NCBI GenBank assembly: GCA_017526985.1
Contig: JAFXQR010000020.1
Coordinates: forward strand, 1 to 32,202
Reading direction: 5' to 3'
From: Lachnospiraceae bacterium
GTDB taxonomy: Bacteria; Bacillota; Clostridia; Lachnospirales; Lachnospiraceae
Length of the DNA: 32,202 bases
In this document: one piece after another, positions 6,530 to 15,180 of the stretch
How positions within the stretch are numbered: position 1 is the first letter of the stretch
Layout of the letters: the number at the start of each line of letters is the position of its first letter
Program-made: the position numbers and the translations under genes
The notes under the pieces: generated by a model
The model's input: the letters and a program-made list of their open reading frames with translations, nothing else
Told to the model about the DNA's origin: nothing
Databases searched by the model: none

Positions 6530-7681
6530 ATGGAACGATTTGAACTGATCGCACCCTGCCATTTCGGACTGGAAGCGGTATTAAAACGAGAGATCACAGA
6601 CCTGGGATATGATGTGACGGAAGTTGAGGACGGCAGAGTGACCTTCGCAGGAGATGCGGAGGCAGTCTGCCGTGTTAATGTCTATTCCAGAACGGCGGAG
6701 CGCATCCTGATCAAGCTGGGGAGTTTTCACGCCGAGACCTTTGAAGAACTGTTTCAGGGGACCAAAGCACTGCCACTGGAACAGTGGATCCCCAAGAACG
6801 GGCGGTTTTGGGTGGCAAAGGCTGCCAGCGTGAAGAGCGCGCTTTTTTCGCCGTCGGATATCCAGTCCATCATGAAAAAAGCAATGGTGGAGCGGCTGAA
6901 GGGGATCTATGGTATCGAGTGGTTCCCGGAAGACGGTGCGGATTATCCGTTCCGCGTATTTTTGAAGAATGATGAAGTGACGGTGGGGTTGGATACCACA
7001 GGGGAATCCCTGCATAAACGAGGCTATCGCAAGCTGACGGCCAAGGCGCCCATTGCGGAAAATCTGGCGGCTGCATTGCTGATGCTGACCCCATGGCATG
7101 GCGACCGCATTCTGGTGGATCCTTTCTGCGGAAGCGGTACATTTCCCATCGAGGCAGCCATGATGGCGGCACATATGGCACCGGGCATGTACCGTACATT
7201 TACGGCACAGAACTGGAAGGACAGCATTCCGGAAAAGCTGTGGCAGGATACCGTGGAAGAAGCAAAAGAAGAACTGACGCCGGATGTGGAGACGGACATT
7301 CAGGGGTATGATATCGATCCGGAAATGATCAAAACGGCGCGTGCCAATGCAAAGCTGGCCGGTGTCGATCATCTGATCCATTTCCAGGTAAGAGGCGTGG
7401 AGCAGCTCAGCCACCCGAAGAAATACGGCTTTCTCGTTATGAACCCGCCGTATGGTGAGCGGCTGGAAGAAAAAGAAGCGCTGGCACCGCTGTACCGGAC
7501 CATCGGAGAGCGTTACCGAGCACTGGACAGTTGGTCTATGTATATGATCACATCTTATGAGGACGCGGAAAAAGAGATCGGACGGAAGGCGGATAAAAAC
7601 CGCAAGATCTATAACGGAATGCTGAAAACCTATTTCTATCAGTATCTGGGACCCCGTCCCCCGAAAAAAGTACGCAACTAA
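6530..7681 (+). CDS. THUMP-domain class I SAM-dependent RNA methyltransferase (RlmL/YpsC family)
   Basis: The protein has 383 residues and probably makes N2-methylguanosine in 23S rRNA. The N-terminal half is a ferredoxin-like plus THUMP RNA-binding region (LIAPCHFGLEAVLKREI; RTAERILIKLGSF; FRVFLKNDEVTVGLDTTG). It is followed by RGYRKLTAKAPIAENLAAALL, a family hallmark. SAM motif I is DPFCGSGTFPIEAA (from D197) and the catalytic motif IV is NPPYGERL (N305-Y308). The length equals the YpsC-type single-domain enzymes, without the second methyltransferase domain of E. coli RlmL. The start is ATG 6530, because the promoter at 6441-6469 lies inside the longer open frame that begins at 6416. The ribosome site is weak (GAAGAGAAG). 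Confidence 0.92.
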   Translation: MERFELIAPCHFGLEAVLKREITDLGYDVTEVEDGRVTFAGDAEAVCRVNVYSRTAERILIKLGSFHAETFEELFQGTKALPLEQWIPKNGRFWVAKAASVKSALFSPSDIQSIMKKAMVERLKGIYGIEWFPEDGADYPFRVFLKNDEVTVGLDTTGESLHKRGYRKLTAKAPIAENLAAALLMLTPWHGDRILVDPFCGSGTFPIEAAMMAAHMAPGMYRTFTAQNWKDSIPEKLWQDTVEEAKEELTPDVETDIQGYDIDPEMIKTARANAKLAGVDHLIHFQVRGVEQLSHPKKYGFLVMNPPYGERLEEKEALAPLYRTIGERYRALDSWSMYMITSYEDAEKEIGRKADKNRKIYNGMLKTYFYQYLGPRPPKKVRN

Positions 7682-7782
7682 CTTGCCTTCCCCTTGAGGG
7701 TACCAGTTCCTGCTTAATGAACGAAGTGAGTTTAGCAGGACTGTATGCCGTAGCTGAAGGTGGCCGAAGGCCGGATGAGGTG
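7682..7782 (+). repeat. Dispersed modular intergenic repeat, copy 2 with 55-nt insertion
   Basis: It starts CTTGCCTTCCCCTTGAGGG (7682-7700) and ends GAAGGTGGCC-GAA-GGCC...GGATGAGGTG (7756-7782), matching copy 1 at 126-174 read on the minus strand. The two blocks are contiguous in copy 1 (TTGAGGG then GAAGGTGGC) but split here by 55 nt (7701-7755). The inserted part has its own hairpin, TCCTGCT (7708-7714) with AGCAGGA (7734-7740), and then ACTGTATGCCGTAG. The repeat begins immediately at the methyltransferase stop and fills the gap to the protease gene. Confidence 0.75.
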
Positions 7783-7819
7783 TTCGGCAGAAAAAAGATA
7801 TAGTGAGGTTATAATAATC

Positions 7820-10162
7820 ATGGCAGAAGCACCAAGAAACAGACAGAAAAATGTGACAGGAAGCGGAAATGGCGTGCATAAGCGCGGGGAAGGCCTTGGC
7901 ACGGGACCGGTCGGCAGCGGCAGTGGTATGGGAGGCGGCAGTGGTTCCGGCGGACCGCAGAGAAGCGGCGGCAATCTTGGCATCATCGGCGTTATCCTGG
8001 TATTGCTTTTGGGCGGCGGTGGCGGCCTGGGAGCACTTTTGGGCGGCGGTGGTGGTTCCGCAGATGGCGGAGCAACATCCGGCGGCAGTACCGGCGGGGA
8101 TCTGATCTCCTCCGTGGCGCAGGTGGCTCTTGGCAGCGGCTTCGGCAGCAGTGCCTTCGGTCAGGTGAGCGGCACTTCTTCGGACTGGGTGCAGCAGGCC
8201 AATACCGGCAATCTGAACAGAGAAGTGGCAGCAGAGGCGAGAGACCGCTACACCGAGATCATGGGTGACGGTAAGGATACCGTGACCATCATGGTCTATA
8301 TGTGCGGTACGGATCTGGAATCCAAGTACGGTATGGCAACGAATGACTTAAATGAAATGGCATCCGCTACACTTTCCGATAAGGTCAACATCATTGTGTA
8401 TACCGGTGGCTGCCGGCAGTGGAAGACCAATAGTATCTCCAACAGCACCAACCAGATCTGGCAGGTAAAGAAAGGCGGAATGAGCCTTCTGGAAAAAAAT
8501 ATGGGCAATGGGGCAATGACCGATCCTGCCAACCTGACGACCTTTATAAACTATTGCTCTGAAAACTATCCGGCAAACCGACAGATGCTGATCTTCTGGG
8601 ATCATGGCGGCGGTTCTTTATCCGGTTATGGTTATGATGAAACACACGCTTCCAGTGGTTCTATGACCCTGACCGGTATCGATACGGCGCTGAAGAATGC
8701 CGGACAGAAGTTTGATTTTATCGGTTTTGATGCCTGCCTGATGGCAACGGTGGAGACCGACCTGATGATCAGCAAATATGCGGATTACATCATTGCATCC
8801 GAAGAGACGGAGCCTGGCGTGGGCTGGTACTATACCAACTGGCTGACGGATCTGTCCAAGAATACCTCTATGCCTACTATCGAGATCGGCAAGAAGATCA
8901 TCGACGATTTTGTGGATGTGTGTGACCGTTCCTGCCGCGGACAGAAGACAACCCTGTCCATCGTGGATCTGGCAGAACTGTCCCAGACCCTGCCGGATGA
9001 CTTTAAGGCATTTTCCCAGAGCACATCCGGGCTGATCTCAAAGAAGCAGTATAGTGTGGTTTCGGATGCGCGTGTGTCTTCCCGTGAGTTTGCGCAGTCT
9101 TCCCATATCGATCAGATCGATCTGGTAAACTTTGCAAAGAACTTAAATACCGAGGAAGGCAATGCACTGGCGGAAACACTTCTCTCGGCAGTCAAATACA
9201 ACCGTACTTCTTCCAATATGACCAATGCGTACGGTGTTTCTGTGTACTTCCCGTATCAGAAGACATCTTCGGTTTCAAAAGCCAGCAAGATCTATGAAGA
9301 GATCGGCGTGGATGCAGAGTATGCGGACTGTATCCGTGAATTTGCCGGTATGCAGGGAGCCGGGCAGGCTGCAGGCGGTATGTCCTCACCGGTGAGTATG
9401 TTGGGCGGCGGTTCGGCAGACGGTATGCAGAGTTTAGAGGCGATCCTGTCGCTGGTTTCCGGCTTGAGTTCTTCCGGACGCAGCATTTCCGATCAGGATG
9501 CGGCAGACTTTGTTTTTGAAAACCAGTTTGATGCTTCCAAGCTTACCTGGCACGATACGGAAGACGGCAATAAGGCCATCGCTATCGCGGAAGACCAGTG
9601 GGGACTGATCCACAGCATCGATCTGAATCTTTTCGCAGATGACGGCGAAGGCTATATCGATCTGGGACTGGACAATCTCTACAGCATCGATGACAGCGGC
9701 AATCTGATCGCGGATGTGGACGGCACATGGCTGTCCATCAATGACCAGCCGGTGGCTTATTACCATACAGATACCGTAGAAGAAGGCGGCGATGCCTACA
9801 CCATCACCGGCTATGTTCCGGCTATGTTAAACGGTGAGCGGGTCAAGCTGATCCTGATCTTTGATGAAGAAAATCCGAATGGCTATATCGCGGGCGCGGA
9901 TCCGGACTATGACGCGCAGGTAACGGAGACACAGGCGAGAGGTCTGGTAGAGCTGAAGAGCGGTGATACTCTGGATTTCCTGTGTGACTATTACGGCTAT
10001 GACGGTACTTATCAGGATAGCTATTATCTGGGCGAGACCATGACTGTGACAGATAATATGCAGATCAGCAACACCTATCTGGACAGCGGTTATGTGGCAA
10101 TGTACAAGTTTACGGACATTTACAACAACAGTTTCTGGTCAGACCGTCTGATCGGAGAATAA
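7820..10162 (+). CDS. Membrane-anchored clostripain-like cysteine protease (peptidase C11)
   Basis: The protein has 780 residues from ATG 7820, with GAGG 11 nt upstream; the longer frame from 7760 would begin inside the repeat. The N-terminus (about 1-100) is Gly/Ser-rich and holds one hydrophobic helix (NLGIIGVILVLLLGG), then more poly-Gly. The C11 catalytic domain spans about residues 150-520: TVMVYMCGTDLES-type strand, catalytic His262 in FWDHGGG and catalytic Cys306 in FIGFDACLM. This family cleaves after Arg or Lys and is often self-processed. The remaining 250 residues (LGGGSADG linker, then a beta-rich domain with WHDTEDGNKAIAIAEDQWG) are of unknown function. There is no classical cleavable signal, so it is likely anchored with the protease outside. 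Confidence 0.9.
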   Translation: MAEAPRNRQKNVTGSGNGVHKRGEGLGTGPVGSGSGMGGGSGSGGPQRSGGNLGIIGVILVLLLGGGGGLGALLGGGGGSADGGATSGGSTGGDLISSVAQVALGSGFGSSAFGQVSGTSSDWVQQANTGNLNREVAAEARDRYTEIMGDGKDTVTIMVYMCGTDLESKYGMATNDLNEMASATLSDKVNIIVYTGGCRQWKTNSISNSTNQIWQVKKGGMSLLEKNMGNGAMTDPANLTTFINYCSENYPANRQMLIFWDHGGGSLSGYGYDETHASSGSMTLTGIDTALKNAGQKFDFIGFDACLMATVETDLMISKYADYIIASEETEPGVGWYYTNWLTDLSKNTSMPTIEIGKKIIDDFVDVCDRSCRGQKTTLSIVDLAELSQTLPDDFKAFSQSTSGLISKKQYSVVSDARVSSREFAQSSHIDQIDLVNFAKNLNTEEGNALAETLLSAVKYNRTSSNMTNAYGVSVYFPYQKTSSVSKASKIYEEIGVDAEYADCIREFAGMQGAGQAAGGMSSPVSMLGGGSADGMQSLEAILSLVSGLSSSGRSISDQDAADFVFENQFDASKLTWHDTEDGNKAIAIAEDQWGLIHSIDLNLFADDGEGYIDLGLDNLYSIDDSGNLIADVDGTWLSINDQPVAYYHTDTVEEGGDAYTITGYVPAMLNGERVKLILIFDEENPNGYIAGADPDYDAQVTETQARGLVELKSGDTLDFLCDYYGYDGTYQDSYYLGETMTVTDNMQISNTYLDSGYVAMYKFTDIYNNSFWSDRLIGE

Positions 10163-10177
10163 GGAGTGGCAGGAAAG

Positions 10178-10801
10178 ATGAAGACGATCGTTTTTGCAAC
10201 GGGCAATAAAGATAAGGTCGTAGAGATCCGCGAGATCTTAAGCGGCCTGGATGTAGAATTAAAAACCATGAAGGAGGTGGGATTTACCGGAGACATTGAA
10301 GAAAACGGTACGACCTTTCGGGAGAATGCGGCGATCAAGGCGGAAGCCGTCGCAGCATACCTTCGAAACAATGTACCGGAATATGCCGATGCCATCGTAA
10401 TGGCGGACGATTCCGGGCTGGAGATCGATGCCATGGGCAAGATGCCCGGTGTGATGAGTCATCGCTGGCTGGGAGACCGCACCTATCCCCAGGCGATGCA
10501 GGACATCATTGAAGAGCTGAAGGATGTGCCGGAAGAGAAAAGAAGCGCGCGTTTTGTGTGCTCCATTGCGGCATGCGTACCGGGACGGGAGACCATGACG
10601 GTGCAGGAGACCATCGAGGGGCGGGTGGCACACGAGATCCGCGGCACGGAAGGGTTTGGCTATGATCCGTTCTTTTATGTGCCGGAATTCGGCTGCACCA
10701 CGGCAGAGATGAGCCGGGAGCAGAAAAATGCCATCAGTCACAGAGGAAAAGGGATCCGTGCTATGCGGGATCTGCTGATCAGGGAAGGAGTGCTTGGATG
10801 A
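10178..10801 (+). CDS. rdgB: Non-canonical purine NTP pyrophosphatase (dITP/XTPase, RdgB/HAM1)
   Basis: The protein has 207 residues and hydrolyses dITP, XTP and ITP to the monophosphate and pyrophosphate, keeping deaminated purines out of DNA and RNA. Motifs: FATGNKDKVVEI at the N-terminus, ADDSGLEIDAMGKMPGV (base binding and catalytic Asp) and FGYDPFF...AEMSREQKNAISHRGKG at the end, as in all family members. I choose ATG 10178 because MKTIVFATGNKDK is the normal family start, with AAGGAG at 10161-10166. An in-frame GTG at 10166 would add only four residues. The stop overlaps the next start (ATGA), so the phosphoesterase is translationally coupled. The same gene pair occurs as ysnA-ysnB in Bacillus. 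Confidence 0.93.
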   Translation: MKTIVFATGNKDKVVEIREILSGLDVELKTMKEVGFTGDIEENGTTFRENAAIKAEAVAAYLRNNVPEYADAIVMADDSGLEIDAMGKMPGVMSHRWLGDRTYPQAMQDIIEELKDVPEEKRSARFVCSIAACVPGRETMTVQETIEGRVAHEIRGTEGFGYDPFFYVPEFGCTTAEMSREQKNAISHRGKGIRAMRDLLIREGVLG

Positions 10802-11277
10802 GGATACTGGTAGTCAGTGATACCCATGGAGACCTGCGGAATCTGGATGATCTGCTGGAACAGGATGAACGGTTTGACATGCTGATCCACTGCGGAGACA
10901 TCTGCGGCGATGAAGACCGGGTACGGCAGAGGATCACCTTTGCGTTTTTGGGCGTAGCCGGTAATATGGATTTTTCCGGACGATTCCCGGCAGACCGCGT
11001 GATCGAAGCCGGAAACAAAAAGATCTTTGTGGCACACGGACACCGACACGGGGTGCGTTTTGACACGGACACACTGGGAGAGGAAGCCATTGCGGAAGGG
11101 GCGGATATCGCGCTCTACGGGCATACGCACATCCCGGAGATCCATGAGCAGGATGGCATTATCGTGATGAATCCCGGTTCTCTGTCATATCCCAGACAGG
11201 AAGGCAGGCAGCCGAGCTACGGTGTGATCGAGATCGGCGAAGATGACAGTGTACACTGTGAGATCAAGTATCTGTAA
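10798..11277 (+). CDS. YfcE/MJ0936-family metallophosphoesterase
   Basis: The protein has 159 residues, the full length for the family. The dimetal-binding motifs are all present in order: SDTHGD, HCGDICG, GNMD, AHGHRHG and GHTHIPE, followed by NPGS. Family members show phosphodiesterase activity on artificial substrates in vitro; the physiological substrate is not known. It is cotranscribed with rdgB through a 4-nt ATGA overlap. There is no signal peptide, so it is cytoplasmic. Confidence 0.92.
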   Translation: MRILVVSDTHGDLRNLDDLLEQDERFDMLIHCGDICGDEDRVRQRITFAFLGVAGNMDFSGRFPADRVIEAGNKKIFVAHGHRHGVRFDTDTLGEEAIAEGADIALYGHTHIPEIHEQDGIIVMNPGSLSYPRQEGRQPSYGVIEIGEDDSVHCEIKYL

Positions 11278-11332
11278 AGATTGAAAAATCAAAAAATCAA
11301 AAAAGAAAAACTGTATGAGGGAGTAATGTGAA

Positions 11333-12553
11333 ATGAAAGATATCAACTATTGGATCTATCTGGTTTATCCCTTATTGCTGGTGATACTGTTTGCGGGAAG
11401 CAGTGTTGCAAAGCAAGATGAGTGGAATGAAGATGCCCTGTCCCTGAAGCAGATGAAAGCATGGCAGGGATTTGTGGCGCTGCTGATCATGTTCCATCAT
11501 GTGAGCCAGAAATGGAGCGCGTCCTGGATCGATAAAAAATATTTTGTTCCGGGGCTGGAATTCTTCGTGCCCACCGGTTATGTGTTTACTTCATTCTTTA
11601 TCTTTGCATCCGGTTACGGATTGTATAAGAGTGTCCACACCAAAAAGGATTATCTTAAGAACAAGTTTATCCTGCGCCGTATCGTGCCGCTGATCGTGAC
11701 CGGCTATGTGGTACACATCCTGTTTTTGCTGGTGCGTATCTTCGTGCTGCACGAGGATATGGGGGGCAACAAGCTGTTGTACTATATCAGTGGTGCGCAG
11801 CTGGCCAATCCCAACGGCTGGTATGTGATCATCATGCCGTTCCTGTATCTGTTCTTTTATCTGGCATTCCGCTTTATCAAAAATGAAAAAGTCGCTTTTG
11901 TGATCGTTTTATTATGTACGCTGGCCTATCAGATCTTTGCCGCATCCTTTGATCATAACGAGTTTTGCAATCTGGTACTGCATGACAATCTGGACAATAA
12001 CGGATGGGTTCGCGGTGAATGGTGGTACAATTCCGTGGAGCTGTTCCCCATCGGTATTCTCTTTGCCATGAACGAAGAAAAGATCGTGGCGCATCTGAAG
12101 AAGCATTATGTGTTTTATGTGAGCCTGGCGGTATTGCTGATCTATCCGATCTATCTGATCTCGCAGGCAAAATTCGGACACACATATTATTGTGACGCAA
12201 ACCCAATGTGGGATAACGGGATGACGCGTATGGATCGGACCAAGGAGCGTTTCCTGAGCCTTATTTGTGAATCCCTGCTGCCGATCGTGGCGGTATTCGG
12301 TGCGATACTGGGCAGCCTGAAGATAAAGATCGGCAACCGTTTCCTGGAGGTGATGGGCAAGATCACGCTGGAGTTTTATCTGGTTCATGGTATCTTTGTG
12401 GAACTGTTCTGCTATAAATTCGGCGGCCAGTTGGAGCCGTTAAAGTACATCCGGAATAATGTGCTGCACTGTGAGATCACCTTTGCGCTGGGCCTTCCGG
12501 CGGCACTGCTGCTGCACAAACTTCTGCATCTCAAGAAAAAGAACGCAAAATAA
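11333..12553 (+). CDS. Membrane acyltransferase, family 3 (AT3/OafA-like)
   Basis: The protein has 406 residues with about ten hydrophobic helices. The first lies at about residues 6-22. The active-site region is MKAWQGFVALLIMFHHVSQKW, the family's Rxxxxxxxxxx-H type helix with a His (FHH) after the second helix, and RRIVPLIVTGYVV follows. AT3 proteins acetylate or succinylate sugars of exopolysaccharides or the cell wall. No glycosyltransferases are adjacent, so the target is unknown. The start is ATG 11333 with GAGGGAG at 11317-11323. The 55-nt gap after the phosphoesterase is A-rich with no clear terminator, so readthrough from the upstream genes is likely. Confidence 0.85.
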   Translation: MKDINYWIYLVYPLLLVILFAGSSVAKQDEWNEDALSLKQMKAWQGFVALLIMFHHVSQKWSASWIDKKYFVPGLEFFVPTGYVFTSFFIFASGYGLYKSVHTKKDYLKNKFILRRIVPLIVTGYVVHILFLLVRIFVLHEDMGGNKLLYYISGAQLANPNGWYVIIMPFLYLFFYLAFRFIKNEKVAFVIVLLCTLAYQIFAASFDHNEFCNLVLHDNLDNNGWVRGEWWYNSVELFPIGILFAMNEEKIVAHLKKHYVFYVSLAVLLIYPIYLISQAKFGHTYYCDANPMWDNGMTRMDRTKERFLSLICESLLPIVAVFGAILGSLKIKIGNRFLEVMGKITLEFYLVHGIFVELFCYKFGGQLEPLKYIRNNVLHCEITFALGLPAALLLHKLLHLKKKNAK

Positions 12554-12657
12554 AGCGGTGTCGAAATCTGATACAGAAAAAAACAAATAATAAGCAGATA
12601 GCGCTATTGGGGGAATGCTATTATCAAATCAGCAAAAAACAAGGAGAAGGTATTTTT

Positions 12658-13857
12658 ATGGAGACAGCACACAGAAAAGTAAAAAAGAAGATCCGTTTTG
12701 CAGATGCTCAGGGGAAGGCTCGCTCCGGGCAGCAGATCCGGATCCGACAGACCAACCATGCATTTCTATTCGGCTGCGGTGCATTTGATTTTATGCCGTA
12801 TGTGGTGCGGGGCCGGGAGAATTACAAGGAACTGACCGACCGTTGGCTGGAAGTGTTCAACTATGCCACTCTGCCTTTTTACTGGGGCGGTTATGAGCGT
12901 GAGGAAGGTAAGCCGGACAAAGATGGTCTTATGAAGACGGCACAGTATCTGAAGGAGCGAGGTGTCACGGTCAAAGGTCATCCGCTGTGCTGGCACACGG
13001 TATGTGCGGACTGGCTGATGAAGTATGACAATGCCACGATACTGAAAAAGCAGCTGGAGAGGATCGAGCGCGAAGTGACGGGCTTCAAGGGTGTGATCGA
13101 CATCTGGGATGTGATCAACGAAGTAGTCATCATGCCCATCTTTGATAAGTATGACAACGCGATTACCCGTATCTGTAAGGAAAAGGGGCGTGTGGGTCTG
13201 ATCAAAGAAGTGTTTGCCAAAGCGCACGAATGCAATCCGGAGGCAACCCTTCTGCTGAATGATTTTAACACCTCCATCGATTATGAGATCCTGATCGACG
13301 GCTGCCTGAATGCGGGGGTACCCATCAGCGCCATCGGTATCCAGTCGCACCAGCACCAGGGCTACTGGGGCCGGGAAAAACTGGAGCAGGTGCTGGAGCG
13401 TTTTGAGCATTTTGGCCTGCCCATTCACTTTACGGAGAATACATTGATCTCCGGTGAGATCATGCCGGCACATATCGTGGACTTAAATGACTGGCAGGTG
13501 GAGAGCTGGCCCACCACTCCGGAAGGAGAGGAGCGCCAGGCGCGCGAGATGGAAGAGATGTACCGCATCCTGTTTTCGCATCCGCTGGTGCAGGGCATTA
13601 CCACCTGGGATTTCAAAGACGGGGCGTGGCTGAAGGCACCGAGCGGTGTGGTAAGAGAAGATTTTTCGCGCAAGCCGTCTTTTGATATGCTGAAAAAACT
13701 GATCAAAGAAGAATGGTGGACGGATACGGTGATCACTACGGATGAAAACGGTTTTGCGGAAGTGGAAGCGTTTAAGGGGGATTATGAGATCGGTTTAAAG
13801 GATCGCTGCGTGCAGGCAACGCTGGCGGATGATACCGAGGCGGAGATCCGCATTTGA
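12658..13857 (+). CDS. GH10 endo-beta-1,4-xylanase, intracellular type
   Basis: The protein has 399 residues from ATG 12658, just after AAGGAGAAGG (12641-12650); the frame from TTG 12607 is not used. It hydrolyses xylan or xylo-oligosaccharides with retention. The acid/base Glu155 lies in IWDVINE and the nucleophile Glu260 in HFTENTL. FGCGAFDF and HPLCWHTVCADW (subsite-forming) and QSHQHQGYW also match. There is no signal peptide, carbohydrate-binding module or linker, so it probably works in the cytoplasm on imported xylo-oligosaccharides. After the barrel, residues about 350-399 form a small beta-rich tail (WWTDTVITTDENGFAEV...GDYEIGL) seen in related GH10 enzymes. The next gene begins 32 nt after its stop. 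Confidence 0.92.
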   Translation: METAHRKVKKKIRFADAQGKARSGQQIRIRQTNHAFLFGCGAFDFMPYVVRGRENYKELTDRWLEVFNYATLPFYWGGYEREEGKPDKDGLMKTAQYLKERGVTVKGHPLCWHTVCADWLMKYDNATILKKQLERIEREVTGFKGVIDIWDVINEVVIMPIFDKYDNAITRICKEKGRVGLIKEVFAKAHECNPEATLLLNDFNTSIDYEILIDGCLNAGVPISAIGIQSHQHQGYWGREKLEQVLERFEHFGLPIHFTENTLISGEIMPAHIVDLNDWQVESWPTTPEGEERQAREMEEMYRILFSHPLVQGITTWDFKDGAWLKAPSGVVREDFSRKPSFDMLKKLIKEEWWTDTVITTDENGFAEVEAFKGDYEIGLKDRCVQATLADDTEAEIRI

Positions 13858-13889
13858 AAAAACGGATCAGGAATGGAAAGGAGAAAAAG

Positions 13890-15068
13890 ATGTTTGATTT
13901 TAAATATTTTACACCGACCAAAGTGATCTTCGGCAAAGATACGGAAGGCCGTGTGGCGGAGCTGATCAAAGAGTTTGGCGGTACCAAGGTGCTGATCCAT
14001 TACGGTGGCGGCAGCGTGGTGCGCAGCGGGTTGTTAAAGCGGGTGACGGACACACTGGATGCAGCAGGCATCGCTTATGTGACACTGGGCGGTGCGGTGC
14101 CCAATCCGCATCTGTCTCTGGTGTATGAAGGCATCGAGCTGTGCAAAAAAGAAGGTGTCGATTTCTTGCTGGGCGTAGGCGGCGGCAGTGCCATCGATTC
14201 CGCAAAGGCCATCGGTTATGGCGTGGCGAATGGCGGCGATGTGTGGGATTTTTATGACCGGAAGCGGACGGCCACGGGATGTCTGCCTTTGGGTGTCATC
14301 CTGACGATCGCGGCTACCGGCAGTGAGATGAGTGATTCCTCGGTGATCACCAAGGAGGAAGGGCTCATCAAACGCGGCTACAGCAGTGACTATGGCAGAC
14401 CGAAATTTGCGATCCTGAATCCGGATCTGACCAAGACGATGCCGGATTATCAGACGGCCAGCGGCTGCACGGATATCATGATGCATACCATGGAGCGCTA
14501 TTTTACCAACGGCGGGAATATGGAGATCACGGATGCGCTGGCGGAAGGTCTGTTACGTACCGTAAAGAAAAACGCCATCATCCTGCGCGATGATCCGCAG
14601 AATGACGCGGCGCGAGCGGAAGTGATGTGGGCAGGCAGTCTTTCCCATAACGGACTGACCGGCTGCGGAAACGACGGCGGAGACTGGATGACGCACAAAC
14701 TGGAACACGAGTTGGGTGGCCTCTATGATGTGGCCCACGGTGCCGGACTGGCAGCCATCTGGGGCAGCTGGGCGAGATATGTTTATAAGGATTGTCTGCA
14801 CCGGTTCCGGAGATTTGCCGTCAATGTTATGGATGTTGAGGAACGGGGCGGAGATGAAGAGATCGCTCTCTGTGGTATTGAAGCGATGGAAGAGTTTTAC
14901 CGCAGTATCCATATGCCGACCAATCTGCGGGAGCTGGGGGTAAATCCTACGGAAGAGGAGCTGGCGCTGATGGCGAAGAAGTGCGCGATCGGTGTGGGTG
15001 GCGCGATGGGATCTGCCAAAGTATTGAACGAACAGGATATGCTGAACATCTATCGTGCGAGTATGTAA
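13890..15068 (+). CDS. Iron-containing alcohol dehydrogenase (BdhA/YqhD-like)
   Basis: The protein has 392 residues and reduces aldehydes to alcohols with NAD(P)H, typically in fermentation or detoxification. The NAD(P)-binding GGGSAIDSAKAI begins at residue 97. The metal ligands are Asp195 (DIMMH), His199, His269 (THKLEH) and His283 (VAHGAGLA), the same spacing as in the YqhD group. ATG 13890 is chosen because AAAGGAG lies 6 nt upstream and family members start MFDFKYFTPT; the longer frame from 13854 overlaps the xylanase stop. It is placed in one operon with the GH10 gene, a plausible pairing of sugar release with disposal of excess reducing power. Confidence 0.92.
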   Translation: MFDFKYFTPTKVIFGKDTEGRVAELIKEFGGTKVLIHYGGGSVVRSGLLKRVTDTLDAAGIAYVTLGGAVPNPHLSLVYEGIELCKKEGVDFLLGVGGGSAIDSAKAIGYGVANGGDVWDFYDRKRTATGCLPLGVILTIAATGSEMSDSSVITKEEGLIKRGYSSDYGRPKFAILNPDLTKTMPDYQTASGCTDIMMHTMERYFTNGGNMEITDALAEGLLRTVKKNAIILRDDPQNDAARAEVMWAGSLSHNGLTGCGNDGGDWMTHKLEHELGGLYDVAHGAGLAAIWGSWARYVYKDCLHRFRRFAVNVMDVEERGGDEEIALCGIEAMEEFYRSIHMPTNLRELGVNPTEEELALMAKKCAIGVGGAMGSAKVLNEQDMLNIYRASM

Positions 15069-15097
15069 GATCATAAGACCTGAATAGATTTTTGGAT

Positions 15098-15126
15098 TTG
15101 AAAAGTATTCGGATTAGTGCTATAAT
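15098..15126 (+). promoter_or_regulatory. aspS promoter
   Basis: TTGAAA (15098-15103), 17 bp and TATAAT (15121-15126), with TG two bases before the -10. It begins 30 nt after the dehydrogenase stop. The leader to ATG 15181 is only about 50 nt, too short for a T-box. Confidence 0.85.
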
Positions 15127-15180
15127 GGCACGGATTTGAATACTTTTTGAATATTTGTACGAAAAGAGAGGAAGAATAAC

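Noticed and set aside
7760-7819. Upstream start of the clostripain-like gene
   Set aside because: It would begin inside the intergenic repeat, with no ribosome site at the upstream start.
15127-15180. T-box riboswitch before aspS
   Set aside because: The leader between promoter and start is only about 50 nt, with no T-box sequence or terminator/antiterminator pair.
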